Of a stretch of 64,000 nt of DNA, positions 47,014 to 57,435 are shown one piece after another. Origin of the DNA: Leuctra nigra (taxonomy: Eukaryota > Arthropoda > Insecta > Plecoptera > Leuctridae); contig OW203763.1 of NCBI GenBank assembly GCA_934045905.1, positions 47,609,494 to 47,673,493 of the forward strand. The letters run 5' to 3'. A model generated the notes under the pieces. It did not search any database. It saw only the letters and a program-made list of their open reading frames with translations, and was not told the origin of the DNA. The translations under genes were made by a program, and so were the position numbers. Every line of letters starts with the position of its first letter. The first letter of the stretch is position 1.

Positions 47014-47195
47014 CAATAACATTATCAAAAATTATCTCAAGAAACAAAGCAAACATGACATAAGTTCTTAGCAAAAGTTCATGTCGTAATGCATCACGCA
47101 CATGACCGTCAAGCTGTCCCTCTGGCTCTACACTTGTGCTTGATTTGCCAGCAATATGGCTTGGTTACTGATGTTATCTCGCCGCTGTGCACTTG

Positions 47196-47310
47196 CTGGG
47201 GAGCAGTTCAAGTGGTCTTGAAATAACTGGTCTTGGAACAACTAGTCTTGGGACAACTGGTCTTGGATCAACTGGTCTTGGGACAACTGGTCTTGGAACG
47301 ACTGGTCTTA
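47196..47310. repeat. Inverted satellite copies of the 15-bp minisatellite, part 1
   Basis: Seven or so units of 'aactggtcttggaac/aactggtcttgggac'. The complement 'gttccaagaccagtt' differs at one base from the 'gttcctagaccagtt' unit of the main array, so these are the same repeat in opposite orientation. Confidence 0.85.
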
Positions 47311-47440
47311 GCTTTTCTTGCACAGTGCTGTACAAGAAACATTTAATTAATTTTATAGACAGAATTAAAAATAAAATAGTCTCAATTTAATTAATCTAGG
47401 TGATAATCTAGCTGAGCAGCCCTTTTCCTGTCGTGTAATA

Positions 47441-47577
47441 ACTGGTCTTAGAATAACTGGTCTTGGGACAACTGGACTTGGATCAACTGGTCTTAGAATA
47501 ACTGGTCTTGGGACAACTGGTCTTAGAACGACTGGTCTCGGAACGACTGGTCTTAGAATAACTGGTCTTGGATCAGC
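47441..47577. repeat. Inverted satellite copies of the 15-bp minisatellite, part 2
   Basis: Nine units of 'aactggtcttagaat/aactggtcttgggac', same orientation as 47196-47310. Confidence 0.85.
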
Positions 47578-47687
47578 CTAGAGAGAATGAAACACATTGC
47601 CGAGCTATAGTGAATGGAAAGGAATTGCACATTGTTCGCACGTGTTACATACATTTGGAGGTCTTCTAAGGCCACATTACATTAACC

Positions 47688-48347
47688 AAAGTATAAAATC
47701 GGTGCCAAAATAAAACCATGTTGTTACAAATAATGATTTACAAGACTCCTGAATAGGCATAATTAGGAGATTAGAGCTGGATTATATTTGTTGACTTTTA
47801 ATTTATGAAAAAAGAAAATACCAATTGTCTTTCAAATACAACTACCAAATTTGGTATGATTTCGTAAAATTTATTGTAAGGAACATACATACACCAATAT
47901 TAGGTAATATTGTTCTACTACTTGGGGAAAAAGTGATTTCCTATTTTGTTATCCTAATAACTTCTGAATAAAATTATATAAACTAAATGTTTTATGGTTA
48001 ATATATTCCTGAAGCTTCAAACTTTTTTGATATTGTGATAAAAATCAAATCTGATAAATAGCCGTTAATTAAAAAGCAACATACCAAATTATTTACCAAA
48101 TTACCAAATTACTAAATTACCAAATTCAAAATACCAAATTAATTAAAAAGAAAATAATGTTTAATTGATCTTATTTAGCAGCACTGTCTTCTAACATCAG
48201 CCTAGAGATAGAGAATAGAAACATGAATAGACCAAAGTATAAAATTGGCGCCAAAATAAAACCACGGTGTTACAAATAATGATTTACAAGACTCATGAAT
48301 AGTAATAATTACGAGATTATAGAGTTGGATTATATTTGTTAGCTTAT
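47688..48347. repeat. Direct repeat pair of about 115 bp
   Basis: 47688-47803 ('accaaagtataaaatcggtg...') recurs at 48232-48347 with about 15 percent divergence. The next segment, 'caattgtctttcaaatacaa' (47822-47880), recurs diverged at 49409-49500. These are likely remnants of one dispersed element. Confidence 0.65.
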
Positions 48348-48488
48348 TGAGCGAGCGTAGCCAGCGTCACCACGGTACTCTTATGGCACTTTCTCTGGTT
48401 TTTTTTGTGGTCACAGCCCAGGTCAAACCGCTCAAGCAATCAATCTGAAATTTTGTACACATACTATAACGTACTCTATGCGGTCCCT

Positions 48489-48627
48489 GGGGGGCTATTC
48501 TAAATTTCCTTGTCGTCTCGTATCAATTGATACGGCGTCACTACCACGTTAAATAGATAGCACTCCAGTGTGCAGTGAGCCCGTATCACGTGAAACGAGA
48601 CGACAAGGGAATTTAGAATAGCCCCCC
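48489..48627. mobile_element. 139-bp hairpin MITE
   Basis: The arms 'ggggggctattctaaatttc' and complement continue through 'cttgtcgtctcgt' / 'acgagacgacaag', for about 34 bp per arm. The loop is about 70 bp. Target duplication is unclear. Confidence 0.65.
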
Positions 48628-50702
48628 TGAGATCGTTTTTAAACGGGATCCCGTGATTGGTCCAAATTTAAAAAAAATATATCTTTCGATTGGTTTGTTT
48701 TATCAATTTGAAATTTTGACAAGTCATTACCACTAACATTTTACCCAATCATACAAAGTTTCAGCCAAATCCTCCCATTGTTTAAAATTTAAAACCATCT
48801 TTACTGTGATTTTTGACATTTAAACTAGAACCGTTTGACCGATCAATTTAAAACTTTGCATGGTCATTGGGACCAACATTATCTGTGTTTTTGAAAATTT
48901 TCAGACAAATCTGTGTTTAAATCCAAAAGTTATTGACATTTTACGGACATTTTGCTTGTTGCTATGGATCACGGCAACATTGACGCCTCAGTTCCAATGT
49001 TCCAAGGTAGTTAGAACAGAAACTTTCAAACGCATAATTATGACACTAATAATCAACAGATTGATCGATCTGATATTGTGTAAACACACTTATATCATAT
49101 GAGTGGTCCCAGGTATAGTTTTTGAACAAGATCCTGTGATTTTTGAAAATTAACAAGGAACCATTCAATCATAAAGTTTCAGGTTCAATCGATCAACTTA
49201 AAACTTTACATGCTTATTGGGACCAATATTTTTGGAATTTTTGAAGGTTTTCATACCAGTCTGTGACGAAATTAAAAAATTATTGCCTTCAATGACATTT
49301 TCAATAGACAGAATTTCGGTTCGATGTGTTGCACATATCCGTGCTCGCTCATCAACGCGTTACACTGAGCGTTTTCCTAGTATAATTTTTGGAAATAAGA
49401 ATTATACCAATTGCCTTTCAAATACAACTACAAAATCTATATACTTACTGAATTTTGTATTGTGAAAATTTTCGTAAAATTTCGTAAAATTTTATATCAA
49501 GGAACATATGAGGAGCAACATTTCTAATCGCAACTTGTCTAACGGAGGTATTTTCGAAAGAATGACCAAAATCGAAATTCTGTTTTGTCGCAAACATTTC
49601 ATTTATGCACAACATTAAAATGATAAGAAAATGATGATTCAAATCTTAACAAAAATATTACAAACCTAAAAAAATATTTAATATAGTTTCCAGCATTTTA
49701 AATGTGGACAAATTGTTTTTTGAAAAATTGTAATTATAAAATGCTTTTTTAAATGGTTTAAGATCATCAATAAAGTCAGCAATTATATGTTAAGCTGGCG
49801 TATCGAGCATTACTCGGTTACTCTTACCCCATTTTCTTACCCCGTTGATATTTGGTTTGCTTTTATGTGTCCAATTTTGCCTCCATTCTCAAGCCTAACA
49901 AAACAAGATATCGAACGGAAATTTTACACAGGCCCACATAATATGTAATTAATAGGTACCTATATTAATTTCACTTATTAAAGTGAAATGTATCCAACTA
50001 GACCAGAGGTCAACCATTATGGTATTTTTTGGAAAACACGTTTGTCTACAAAAACGACTTTCGAGCAAATGGCAAATAAAAATAAAAAAATCTGCAAAAA
50101 GAAAATAATTGTGATCAATTGCCGTTTTAGACTATAATTTCCGCGATTTTGATCCCAATTTTTTATAGCAATTTTTTTTTTCTTATCACTCATTTAAATT
50201 TTAGAATGATAGGTATTGTTCAAGGAGCGGATTAAGTCGCTAAAATGTCGAGAGGTCACACAATCTTTCAACAAATATTCATGTTCATGCATATTCATAT
50301 TCATATTTATTATTAATGCATATCCTTTACTATAATACGCTTAAAAGAGAAGAACGACGTCCCCGTAGCAACGTGGCTGAAAATTTGGTTCTTTATACAA
50401 ATCTTGAATTTTCCACCGATCAAGTTGAAACTTGCCAGTAATGAATATAATTACGTGACTTGATTTATAGTAACACTTTCACGGCATTCTGTTCAGTATT
50501 TACCGAGTTATTAGTGAAAATCATCGCTTTTTCTGATGTCTTAATTATAAACGTCAATTTCAACTGTGCAGTGAAAATAAATTTTGGTAGGCAGTGAAAC
50601 TATGTAACTTGCAAAAATCAACCTGAACAATATTTGGCCATGGAATCATCTGTCAAGCGAAAGGAAATAAAAATAAGCTCACTGTCCCTAAGATATGCGC
50701 TA
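48628..50702. other. AT-rich gene-free stretch
   Basis: No gene recognised. Fragments related to 47.7-48.3 kb occur at 49400-49510. A small hairpin, 'atttcactt' against 'aagtgaaat', is at 49970-49992. Confidence 0.4.
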
Positions 50703-51535
50703 TGAGAAGAGAAATCCATGACCTATCTATGCCCAACGTCCGATACGCGTTTCCTTGGAGGCAATGATTTTCTTCTTGGTGTTGATTTCAGGCAAACTTT
50801 ACCTGTATTACAAGGCGGCCACCGAACTACGTGCATAGTGGAACATACTATTAATTGCCGTCTAGAGCGAAACTTCAATTCGCTCCGCCTCAACGTCAAC
50901 ATGCGAGTGAGAGAAGGAGAAGATAATTTATTGCAATTCCTTCTCAATGTTAGAAATGGAGAAGTTCTTAACAATTATCACCTCGATAAAGAAACAATTG
51001 AAGTTTGATGCTGTTTATGGAGAGGCAATATCTGTCGATCAGATTGCTACCGTCAATATGACTATGTAATTCTATGCCCTACAAATGTTGAATCTCTTTC
51101 CATCAACGTACAATGTATTCAGCTAACTTTACATTGAAAAAACAAAATTCTACTTGCTTTCGCATAGTCGAACAATTTTGCATGCACTTTCAAGTCGGGA
51201 ATAGGCACCCAGGATGCAGTTACACCTTCCGAATTTGGCCTACCATTTATGCTCAGCAGGAGGCAATATCCTATCCGATTATCTTTCTCAATGACCATCA
51301 ACAGCTCACAAGGGCAAACTTTTTCCCGAGTCGGTTTATTCCTCTACAAAAATGTGTTCTCACATAGTCAACTCTATGGTCGGGGACAAGCTAAGTTGAA
51401 CCCGGGCCAGCATGGGTCGGCCTATACCTGGCAATGCTAAACAGGGTTCAACTTAGCCTGTACCCGACCTAACGCAGCATTATCCAGAGCCCGCAATTTC
51501 CAGTCAGTCTTCATAGAAGTCATTGATAGAGAACT
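50703..51535 (+). pseudogene. Helitron-type PIF1 helicase, decayed
   Basis: The first segment (about 50718-51008) reads 'FLLGVDFRQTLPVLQGG' followed by 'EGEDNLLQFLLNVRNGE', matching the mid-region of PIF1-like helicases encoded by Helitrons (the G-D-F-R-Q-T-L-P block). After frameshifts, 51255-51375 reads 'YPIRLSFSMTINSSQGQTF' and then 'GLFLYKNVFSHSQLY' (motif V). The final motif VI, 'ALSRARNFQSVFIEV', is at 51475-51519. These motifs drive 5'-3' DNA unwinding during rolling-circle transposition. The N-terminal Rep domain and Walker A are missing. At least two frame breaks and an inserted MITE (51377-51469) show that it is dead. Confidence 0.75.
51377..51469. mobile_element. 93-bp hairpin MITE inserted in helicase motif VI
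   Basis: Arms 'ggtcggggacaagctaagtt' and the complement of 'ggtcgggtacaggctaagtt' continue through 'gaaccc'. The borders are TA on each side (51375-51376 and 51470-51471). It separates 'SQLY' from 'ALSRAR' of the helicase, which contiguous relatives would carry together, so the insertion is directly evident. Confidence 0.75.
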
Positions 51536-52029
51536 ACAAAGAAAATTGGCACAATCGACCGATGCAATTTTTACGCAAACATTGTGTAGTTATAGTTTTC
51601 TCTATACGCCAAACGTCATGGAAATTATTCAACATTATCCTTTTCCATAATTTCACCTATTGTGAACAACTCTCTTCTTACTTCACTTGCACCTCCTACT
51701 TTCCACCACCATCCGAATTGAATACAAATATAAACATCTATAAATTACGAACGTTTCATTCATTCAATTTGTATAACTATCGCACAAATTATTGCCTTTG
51801 TCATGTGTGACATGACGGGTCCCTCTAGTTATTTACATATTCATGCTAATTGTTATTCGAGCGTCATGCATTGAAGCGGACAAGTCGCGGTTTGATGCGA
51901 AGGAGACCGTGGACAAGTTGCGGTTGCGAAGACTTGCGGAAACTTGCTTTCATCGTAAGAACGTATTTTACCTGTTCCACAACAGGCACTGATCCACAAG
52001 GCATAATATTGAAATTAATAACAAATTGC

Positions 52030-52134
52030 CATGGCAGTGGTGACGGTTTGTTCCGTTGGAGGTGCTGGTGGCCCTGATAACAGGGCCCAGGGCCACCAGC
52101 ACCTCCAACGGAACAAACCGTCACCACTGCCATG
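52030..52134. repeat. Perfect palindrome, 46-bp arms
   Basis: 'catggcagtggtgacggttt' onward (52030-52075) is the exact complement of the run ending at 52134, with a 13-base loop 'gataacagggccc'. No mismatch was found in 46 bp. The arms are GC-rich, unlike the surroundings. It could be a very young hairpin insertion, a template-switch product or a small-RNA precursor. Confidence 0.85.
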
Positions 52135-53672
52135 TCATTACAAGATGGTTCCGAAAACGTCCACGACATAATAACAAATTAATCGATTAATTATTTTTAG
52201 AGTGGAATCAAAAATGTGTCGCGATAGTGACGTATCAAACTAAATGTTACCTCCAATTAAAATATTTATAGTTATAGGAAATGAAATTGATCTAATATTA
52301 TTTAAAACAACACATTCATTAGCTATTACCTTAACTAAATATGTCCCAAAATCCAATTGCCGATCGAATCACGATTATAGAGGCTATCGTAATCGACGTG
52401 CTGCTGATGGCTGCGGCCAAACTTGGAACTAGTAGATTACGTCTCTGCTATTATTTTATTCACACAAAAATATCAAAATTACTCTAGGCGCGACCAATTT
52501 TGAATACGTATTTCCAACTTCAGTTATTGTGTTTAATTTCAATAATTAATTGCATAAAAATGGGTGAAATAGATGGTAATACTCATACATATGTCGTTCT
52601 CAAATATGCCACAAGGATCGTGTCGTCGGTCTACAAAAGGTATATTCCAAGCTTTAAAGAGCGGGATCACTATTCAATTTATAAGGTCGTAATTCCATAC
52701 ACTCTGGGTCAATGACAAAATAAACATTCCCATATTAAAATTTAAAAAATAAATGTAATTAATTTAATATTAATTGTAAACCAATCACAAAAAGCGGCGT
52801 TTGAGAAGGATCAGAACTGCTGTAATTTCTAAGTTCCCAACAATGATTGTTGCCATGCCAAAAAGCCAATTGTGATAACAATGTCAATTTCCCTGTTTTA
52901 AAATTGTAATATCCAGCATGGCAAAGTAATTAGGTACTTTAAACTATTCGTCCAACAACGAAAATTGTACCACATATGTGTTCAGCAACATCTCAACTTT
53001 CATAAAATAACTCTTATTCTGAAATCTAATTCAAGAGAGACTTCACTATTGAGGAAATTGGTATGCCATAGAGAAGTTTAGGGTTACATATTGTTAAATT
53101 TTATTTTGAATAAATGAAATGACAATTTACAAAAATGCTACTTTGTTCAACGTTTTATTTATTTACTTACATGAAAACCAGTTCTGAGTTTTTGAAATGT
53201 TGAAACATGCTTAGTTAAACTTAAACGAATTAAATAATACAACAATGACCTAGACAATTAAGTTCAAAAAACTCAGACAGCAGTATTCTTCACTTCAGTA
53301 GGTAAATGAGATATATTCTGCGTACAAATTCGAATTAACCTACAGTTAATATTATAATAAGATAGGAGCACTGCTATCTTTAAAACTCAACCAGTTTCAT
53401 AATGTATACCAATAATAAAAAGTAAAAAAGTATAATATAAAATAATAAAAAAGTATACCAATAATAATGTACAATGTTGAGCGTGATAATATTTAAAATG
53501 TTCAACTCTATCACAACATTAAGTTTTTAAGCCAACAGAATCTTCAATTTGAATTTTAAACCACAAACTGTTATTGTTATATTATAATAACATATTGTAA
53601 CATAACACAATATTGTTCAATCTTTACACATGATGAATAGCTGAATAGGTTACCAGTGTCGCCACACTCAAG
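52135..53672. other. AT-rich gene-free stretch
   Basis: No gene or element ends recognised. Confidence 0.4.
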
Positions 53673-53761
53673 TCATAACAAGAAAAAATCGATATGTTGG
53701 CAAAATTTGTAAAATGGAGGCCATCTGAAGCAGCGTAATTCGCACGGCACGACTGGCACAC
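53673..53761 (-). pseudogene. Possible relic of a RING-type exon
   Basis: On the minus strand a 'TTATTTTCTCAACAG' acceptor is followed by a short open stretch ending in TGA. The acceptor and the intron sequence before it closely resemble those of the RING exon at 56682-56839 (TTATTTCCTCAACAG, then GT-TGCC). The phase-1 reading keeps a 'VVPCELRC' that recalls 'VVLPCRQLC'. The rest has lost the zinc ligands. This may be a decayed tandem duplicate of the RING exon; a chance resemblance cannot be excluded. Confidence 0.3.
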
Positions 53762-54159
53762 CTGTTGAGAAAATAAATCAAACAAATTAAAACCGACTTT
53801 ATTATCAGTTGACATTGGTAATTAAAAATAATAATAATACAATTAAATCATCGCTATCATAATCATCAGTCATGCATCACAATCCTCATAACCTAAGTAA
53901 TAGTGTCATTCCAAGCCAACCACAAACCAAAAAAATATATATATATAATTTCATCTCTCCAAATTTGCTAATAATTTGTGGAACCACCAAGAACAAAGCA
54001 ACACACAATTCTTTCAGGATATTTCTATTTTCTTTATACATTTTTACATACAGTGCGCCTAAATATACCAACAAACTTCCTCTTTGGATAAACTAGCGTT
54101 AGACAACATTATATTTTTACTCGTTCCACTTAAAACTTTTTTTTTTTTTTTAGAATAAA

Positions 54160-54500
54160 AAACATGGATCTTAGTCTACTTTCTTGTCTCGCTGGTGCCG
54201 TATGAAATTTAATTTTAAAAGTATGCCAAGGGATAACCCTAAGTTTGCTTTTATTAAATCGTGATTATATAATTATTTGAAGTCATTGGTTAACATGTTT
54301 ATTCTCCAATCTAATCGTATCGGAAATTTCACTGTTTTTCGCGTTTTTTGTTGAATAACCGGCGCCTAATTAAAAAGGCATGAAGCAAAAATGAAAAAGT
54401 GCTAATAATATTCATGTGCACATCCTATCAAAGTTACACCCACTTATGAGATATTTTCTCTCTCTCAATTTGCCAAAACGGCCGAGCTCTTTAATCACCA
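54160..54500. repeat. Foldback family F1, copy C, right half
   Basis: Shares 'cttgtctcgctnngtgccg', 'ataaccctaagttt', 'ccaatctaatcgtatcgga' and 'aaaacggccgagc' with copies A and B. It provides the uninterrupted site ('cacccacttatgag') for the TTA-type MITE in copy A. Confidence 0.65.
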
Positions 54501-54510
54501 CTATTATTAA

Positions 54511-55259
54511 GGTGGCTGGATCGATCGATATCATAGTCTCAGATCTTCATAATTTTGTGTGTACTTATTGATAACCATGCCATACACAATCCCTGAAAAA
54601 AATAAACACTTCTCGTGTCTAGTTTCTGAGATAATTTGAGTTTTATCCCCCATGTTATCTTATGGCAGCCAAGTAAAATCGTGTCATTTTTAAGCTAAAA
54701 TGGAGTTCTAATCTTTTTGTATCGTTAGATTTTAACAAAAACCTTTTTTCTGGTAGACAAATGGACATACTATCAGGAAAAAATTGAAAACAATACCAAC
54801 GTGTGCTATTTTAAAAGTTATTAACCAAATTCGAAATGATTTCCCTATACCTCCCATGTTAAGTGGCGCGATCACTCGATATGTCTTTTGAGAATGATCA
54901 AAACCTTAGCATGGGAGGTATAGGAAATCATTTCGAATTTAGTTAATAACTTTTAAAATAGCACACGTTGGTATTGTTTTCAATTTTTTCCCTGATAGTA
55001 TGTCCATATGTCTACCAGAAAAAAAGTGTTTTTGTTAAAATCTAACGATACAAAAAGATTAGAACTCCATTTTAGCTTAAAAATTACACGATTTTACTTG
55101 GCTGCCATAAGATAACATGGGGAAGAAAACTCATATTATCTCAGAAACTGGACACGAGAAGTGCTTAATTTTTTCAGGGATTGTGTATGGCATGGTTATC
55201 AATAAGTACACACAAAATTATGAAGATCTGAGACTATGATATCGATCGATCCAGCCACC
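54511..55259. mobile_element. TTAA-flanked giant foldback, 749 bp
   Basis: Near-perfect arms of about 345 bp start GGTGGCTGGATCGATCGATA and end with its complement. Flanks are TTAA at 54507-54510 and 55260-55263. The loop is about 50 bp around 54870-54905. No ORF of note. TTAA duplication plus a GGYGGCTGG-type end suggests Kolobok or piggyBac derivation. Confidence 0.8.
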
Positions 55260-55320
55260 TTAAGGTAAGTTAGTACCGCCTATGCTACTTCATGTACCTT
55301 TATCTCGTTATCTGTGAATA

Positions 55321-55639
55321 AAGTTCGTTCACGATAAGAATATCACTGACGTTTTAGTCGATCACGTCGTTCATTGGTCAGTCACTTGAACACTGCCTTG
55401 TCAATGGCAAGACTTTCTTCTTTGTATTATTGAAATTGTATAAATTATGTCAAATACACAATTTTTAATAGTAGTAAATATTATAAAAATTCAATAAAAT
55501 TGATTTATTTTTATCTACAGCCGTATTATACACATTTTTTGATTATTATATTGATATTTACATGTTTAGGTATACGTTCACTTGACTACGGTAGTACACG
55601 CCGCCATTACGTCTTGCTATTCTAATCGTGAATGAACTT
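55321..55639. mobile_element. TA-flanked MITE, copy 2
   Basis: Same family as 5582-5879, with ends 'aagttcgttcacgataagaa' and 'attctaatcgtgaatgaactt', and TA at 55319-55320 and 55640-55641. Confidence 0.75.
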
Positions 55640-55872
55640 TAGCAGCATTCTGAATTTTTGTCCATGTCATGTCTATGTCTATGTCATGTTACTCCAGTAA
55701 TTTAACTGAAAAAGGGCCCAACCCCGTACTATATCTGACATGATTTTGACTCGCATTAGCGTAATATATAGTTGATTTTAACCATCTTGACTATATACTT
55801 TACACTTGGTTGACTTGGTCCATTTTGATATCACTATTGACTTGCTGTGTTATTACATTTAGTGCCAGTTTC

Positions 55873-56499
55873 CAGAGCTGGGTAGTAACTTAACGAAAGT
55901 AACGCGTTACTTTTTTGTAACTTTTACAGTAACGCGTTCCTGCTATGATAGAAGTAACTTAGTAGCGTGGAAAGTTCCTTTTTGTTGTGGAACTTTCGCA
56001 TTTATAAAAGTTCCTTTTGCAGTTACTTTTAGAGCAGAATGTACCTTCCCTCAACATTCAAAACTACACCATTTCCGCCCTCAAATATGTACCTGATTTT
56101 CTCTGATAAGGAATTTTAGGCCACCTGCACAAAACCGCATTCCAATCACGCCGTTCATGCTTAGTGCGTCACCAGTTCGCCCTCTCACTTGCACTTGACC
56201 AACCCTGCCGTGGCATGGGGGAGGGGGTAGAATTAGATGCAAGACTTCTTACTGGGAGGAATTTCGTTGAAAATTTTGTTTTCCACAGAGAAAAATTACA
56301 GCCTGAATTTGTGTTTTAGCAAATTGGCTGCATTCCGGAAATAAAATGGTCAAGTAACTTTCAAAGTAACTTTTCATTGAAAAGGAACTTCCAGTTCCTC
56401 TGATTAGTTGAGGAACTTTAACTTTAACTAGTTCCTTTTTTTCGGAAAGTAACGTAACTTTAACGCGTTCCTATTTTTTTGGTAACTTACCCAGCTCTG
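55873..56499. mobile_element. hAT-D MITE with GTAACGCGTTAC subterminal repeats
   Basis: The ends CAGAGCTGGGTA and complement are flanked by CCAGTTTC (55865-55872) and CCAGTTTT (56500-56507), an 8-bp duplication with one change. 'gtaacgcgtt' and 'ggaacttt/aaagttcc' motifs repeat at both ends. The interior has single-copy-like sequence without a transposase. Confidence 0.85.
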
Positions 56500-56681
56500 C
56501 CAGTTTTTCAATGCCTTGCTAGTCAATTGGGACTATATTGCCATGGCAACAACCAATGACAATCCGCGAATTACCGTATATAACTTAACTACTGATTTAG
56601 AAGATATTGAAATACCAAATGAATAATGTTTCCTCTTTGTAGACACACTATTGTAAGTAATAATTACCTATAGGTAGACCG

Positions 56682-56839
56682 TCATAATTGAATGTCGCCT
56701 CGACACATGGGACATTTGTCAACGCCGGGAACACATCGTTCTGCGCAGTCTCTGCACATGCATAGCTGCCTACATGGCAGTACGACCTGGGTTTTAGGAT
56801 TATTTAGGCAGACGTCGCATCTCAACCCTGGAGGCAAAC
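56682..56839 (-). CDS. C-terminal RING-finger exon
   Basis: Last coding exon on the minus strand. The acceptor is TTATTTCCTCAACAG (56854-56840) and entry is in phase 1. It encodes 51 residues and ends in TGA at 56684-56682. The peptide carries CDVC, then 'TQVVLPCRQLCMC', 'RDCAERC' and 'KCPMCRGDI', the layout of a C-terminal RING (C3HC4-like) module of E3 ubiquitin ligases. The position normally occupied by the ligand His ('PCRHLC') is Gln here, so zinc binding may depend on one of the extra cysteines or be impaired. It lies on the same strand and 4 kb downstream of the MULE-like gene at 61-64 kb. It could be its terminal exon, but the visible phases do not join directly (phase 0 exit at 60998, phase 1 entry here). 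At least one exon is unseen, or the two are separate genes. Confidence 0.7.
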
Positions 56840-57435
56840 CTGTTGAGGAAATAACATTTCAAAATTAGACAATAGAAAGGTCGCCATTCTCGATGGGATT
56901 GACTGTCGTAAAATATAGGAAACATGTATTCTAACCATTTCTAACCATCCCATATCAGTATCACACAGGGAAGGTCTCCGCTCGACCCTTGCTCGGTCTA
57001 GGCTGACCGGGGTTTTCCATGATTTCGACGCAAATACTCTAACTAGGAAAACGCTCAGAGTAACGCGTTACACGATGCGACACAATACGATTTTTTTGTT
57101 GCAACTTTCCAATCTCCATAAACACTCTGGTTGAATAACAGATCCATTGTGTCGTTACTTTACCTACGTACTTTTTCCAGAAACCTCTTTTACAACCCGT
57201 ACTAAACTCTTATAATGACAATAAATATTTGATTGATTGAGTTTAAAATGTGTAAATTAAGAGATAATGTTGGTTTTGATCACCATGCTAATTTTGAATT
57301 CAATCGGAGCCTTTTGATTTTTCGACCAATCAGAATATATAATCTATACTGAAACCAATCAGGATTTGGCTGGAGCTTTGTAAGATTTGAGACAATGTAG
57401 GTCGAAATGAAAATAATTTCAAATTGATGGGACCA

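Noticed and set aside
45486..47063. A 525-residue plus-strand ORF, and an overlapping 474-residue ORF in another frame
   Set aside because: Both lie in the 15-bp minisatellite, whose period keeps frames open. Two frames are open at once, and the start is in unrelated flanking sequence.
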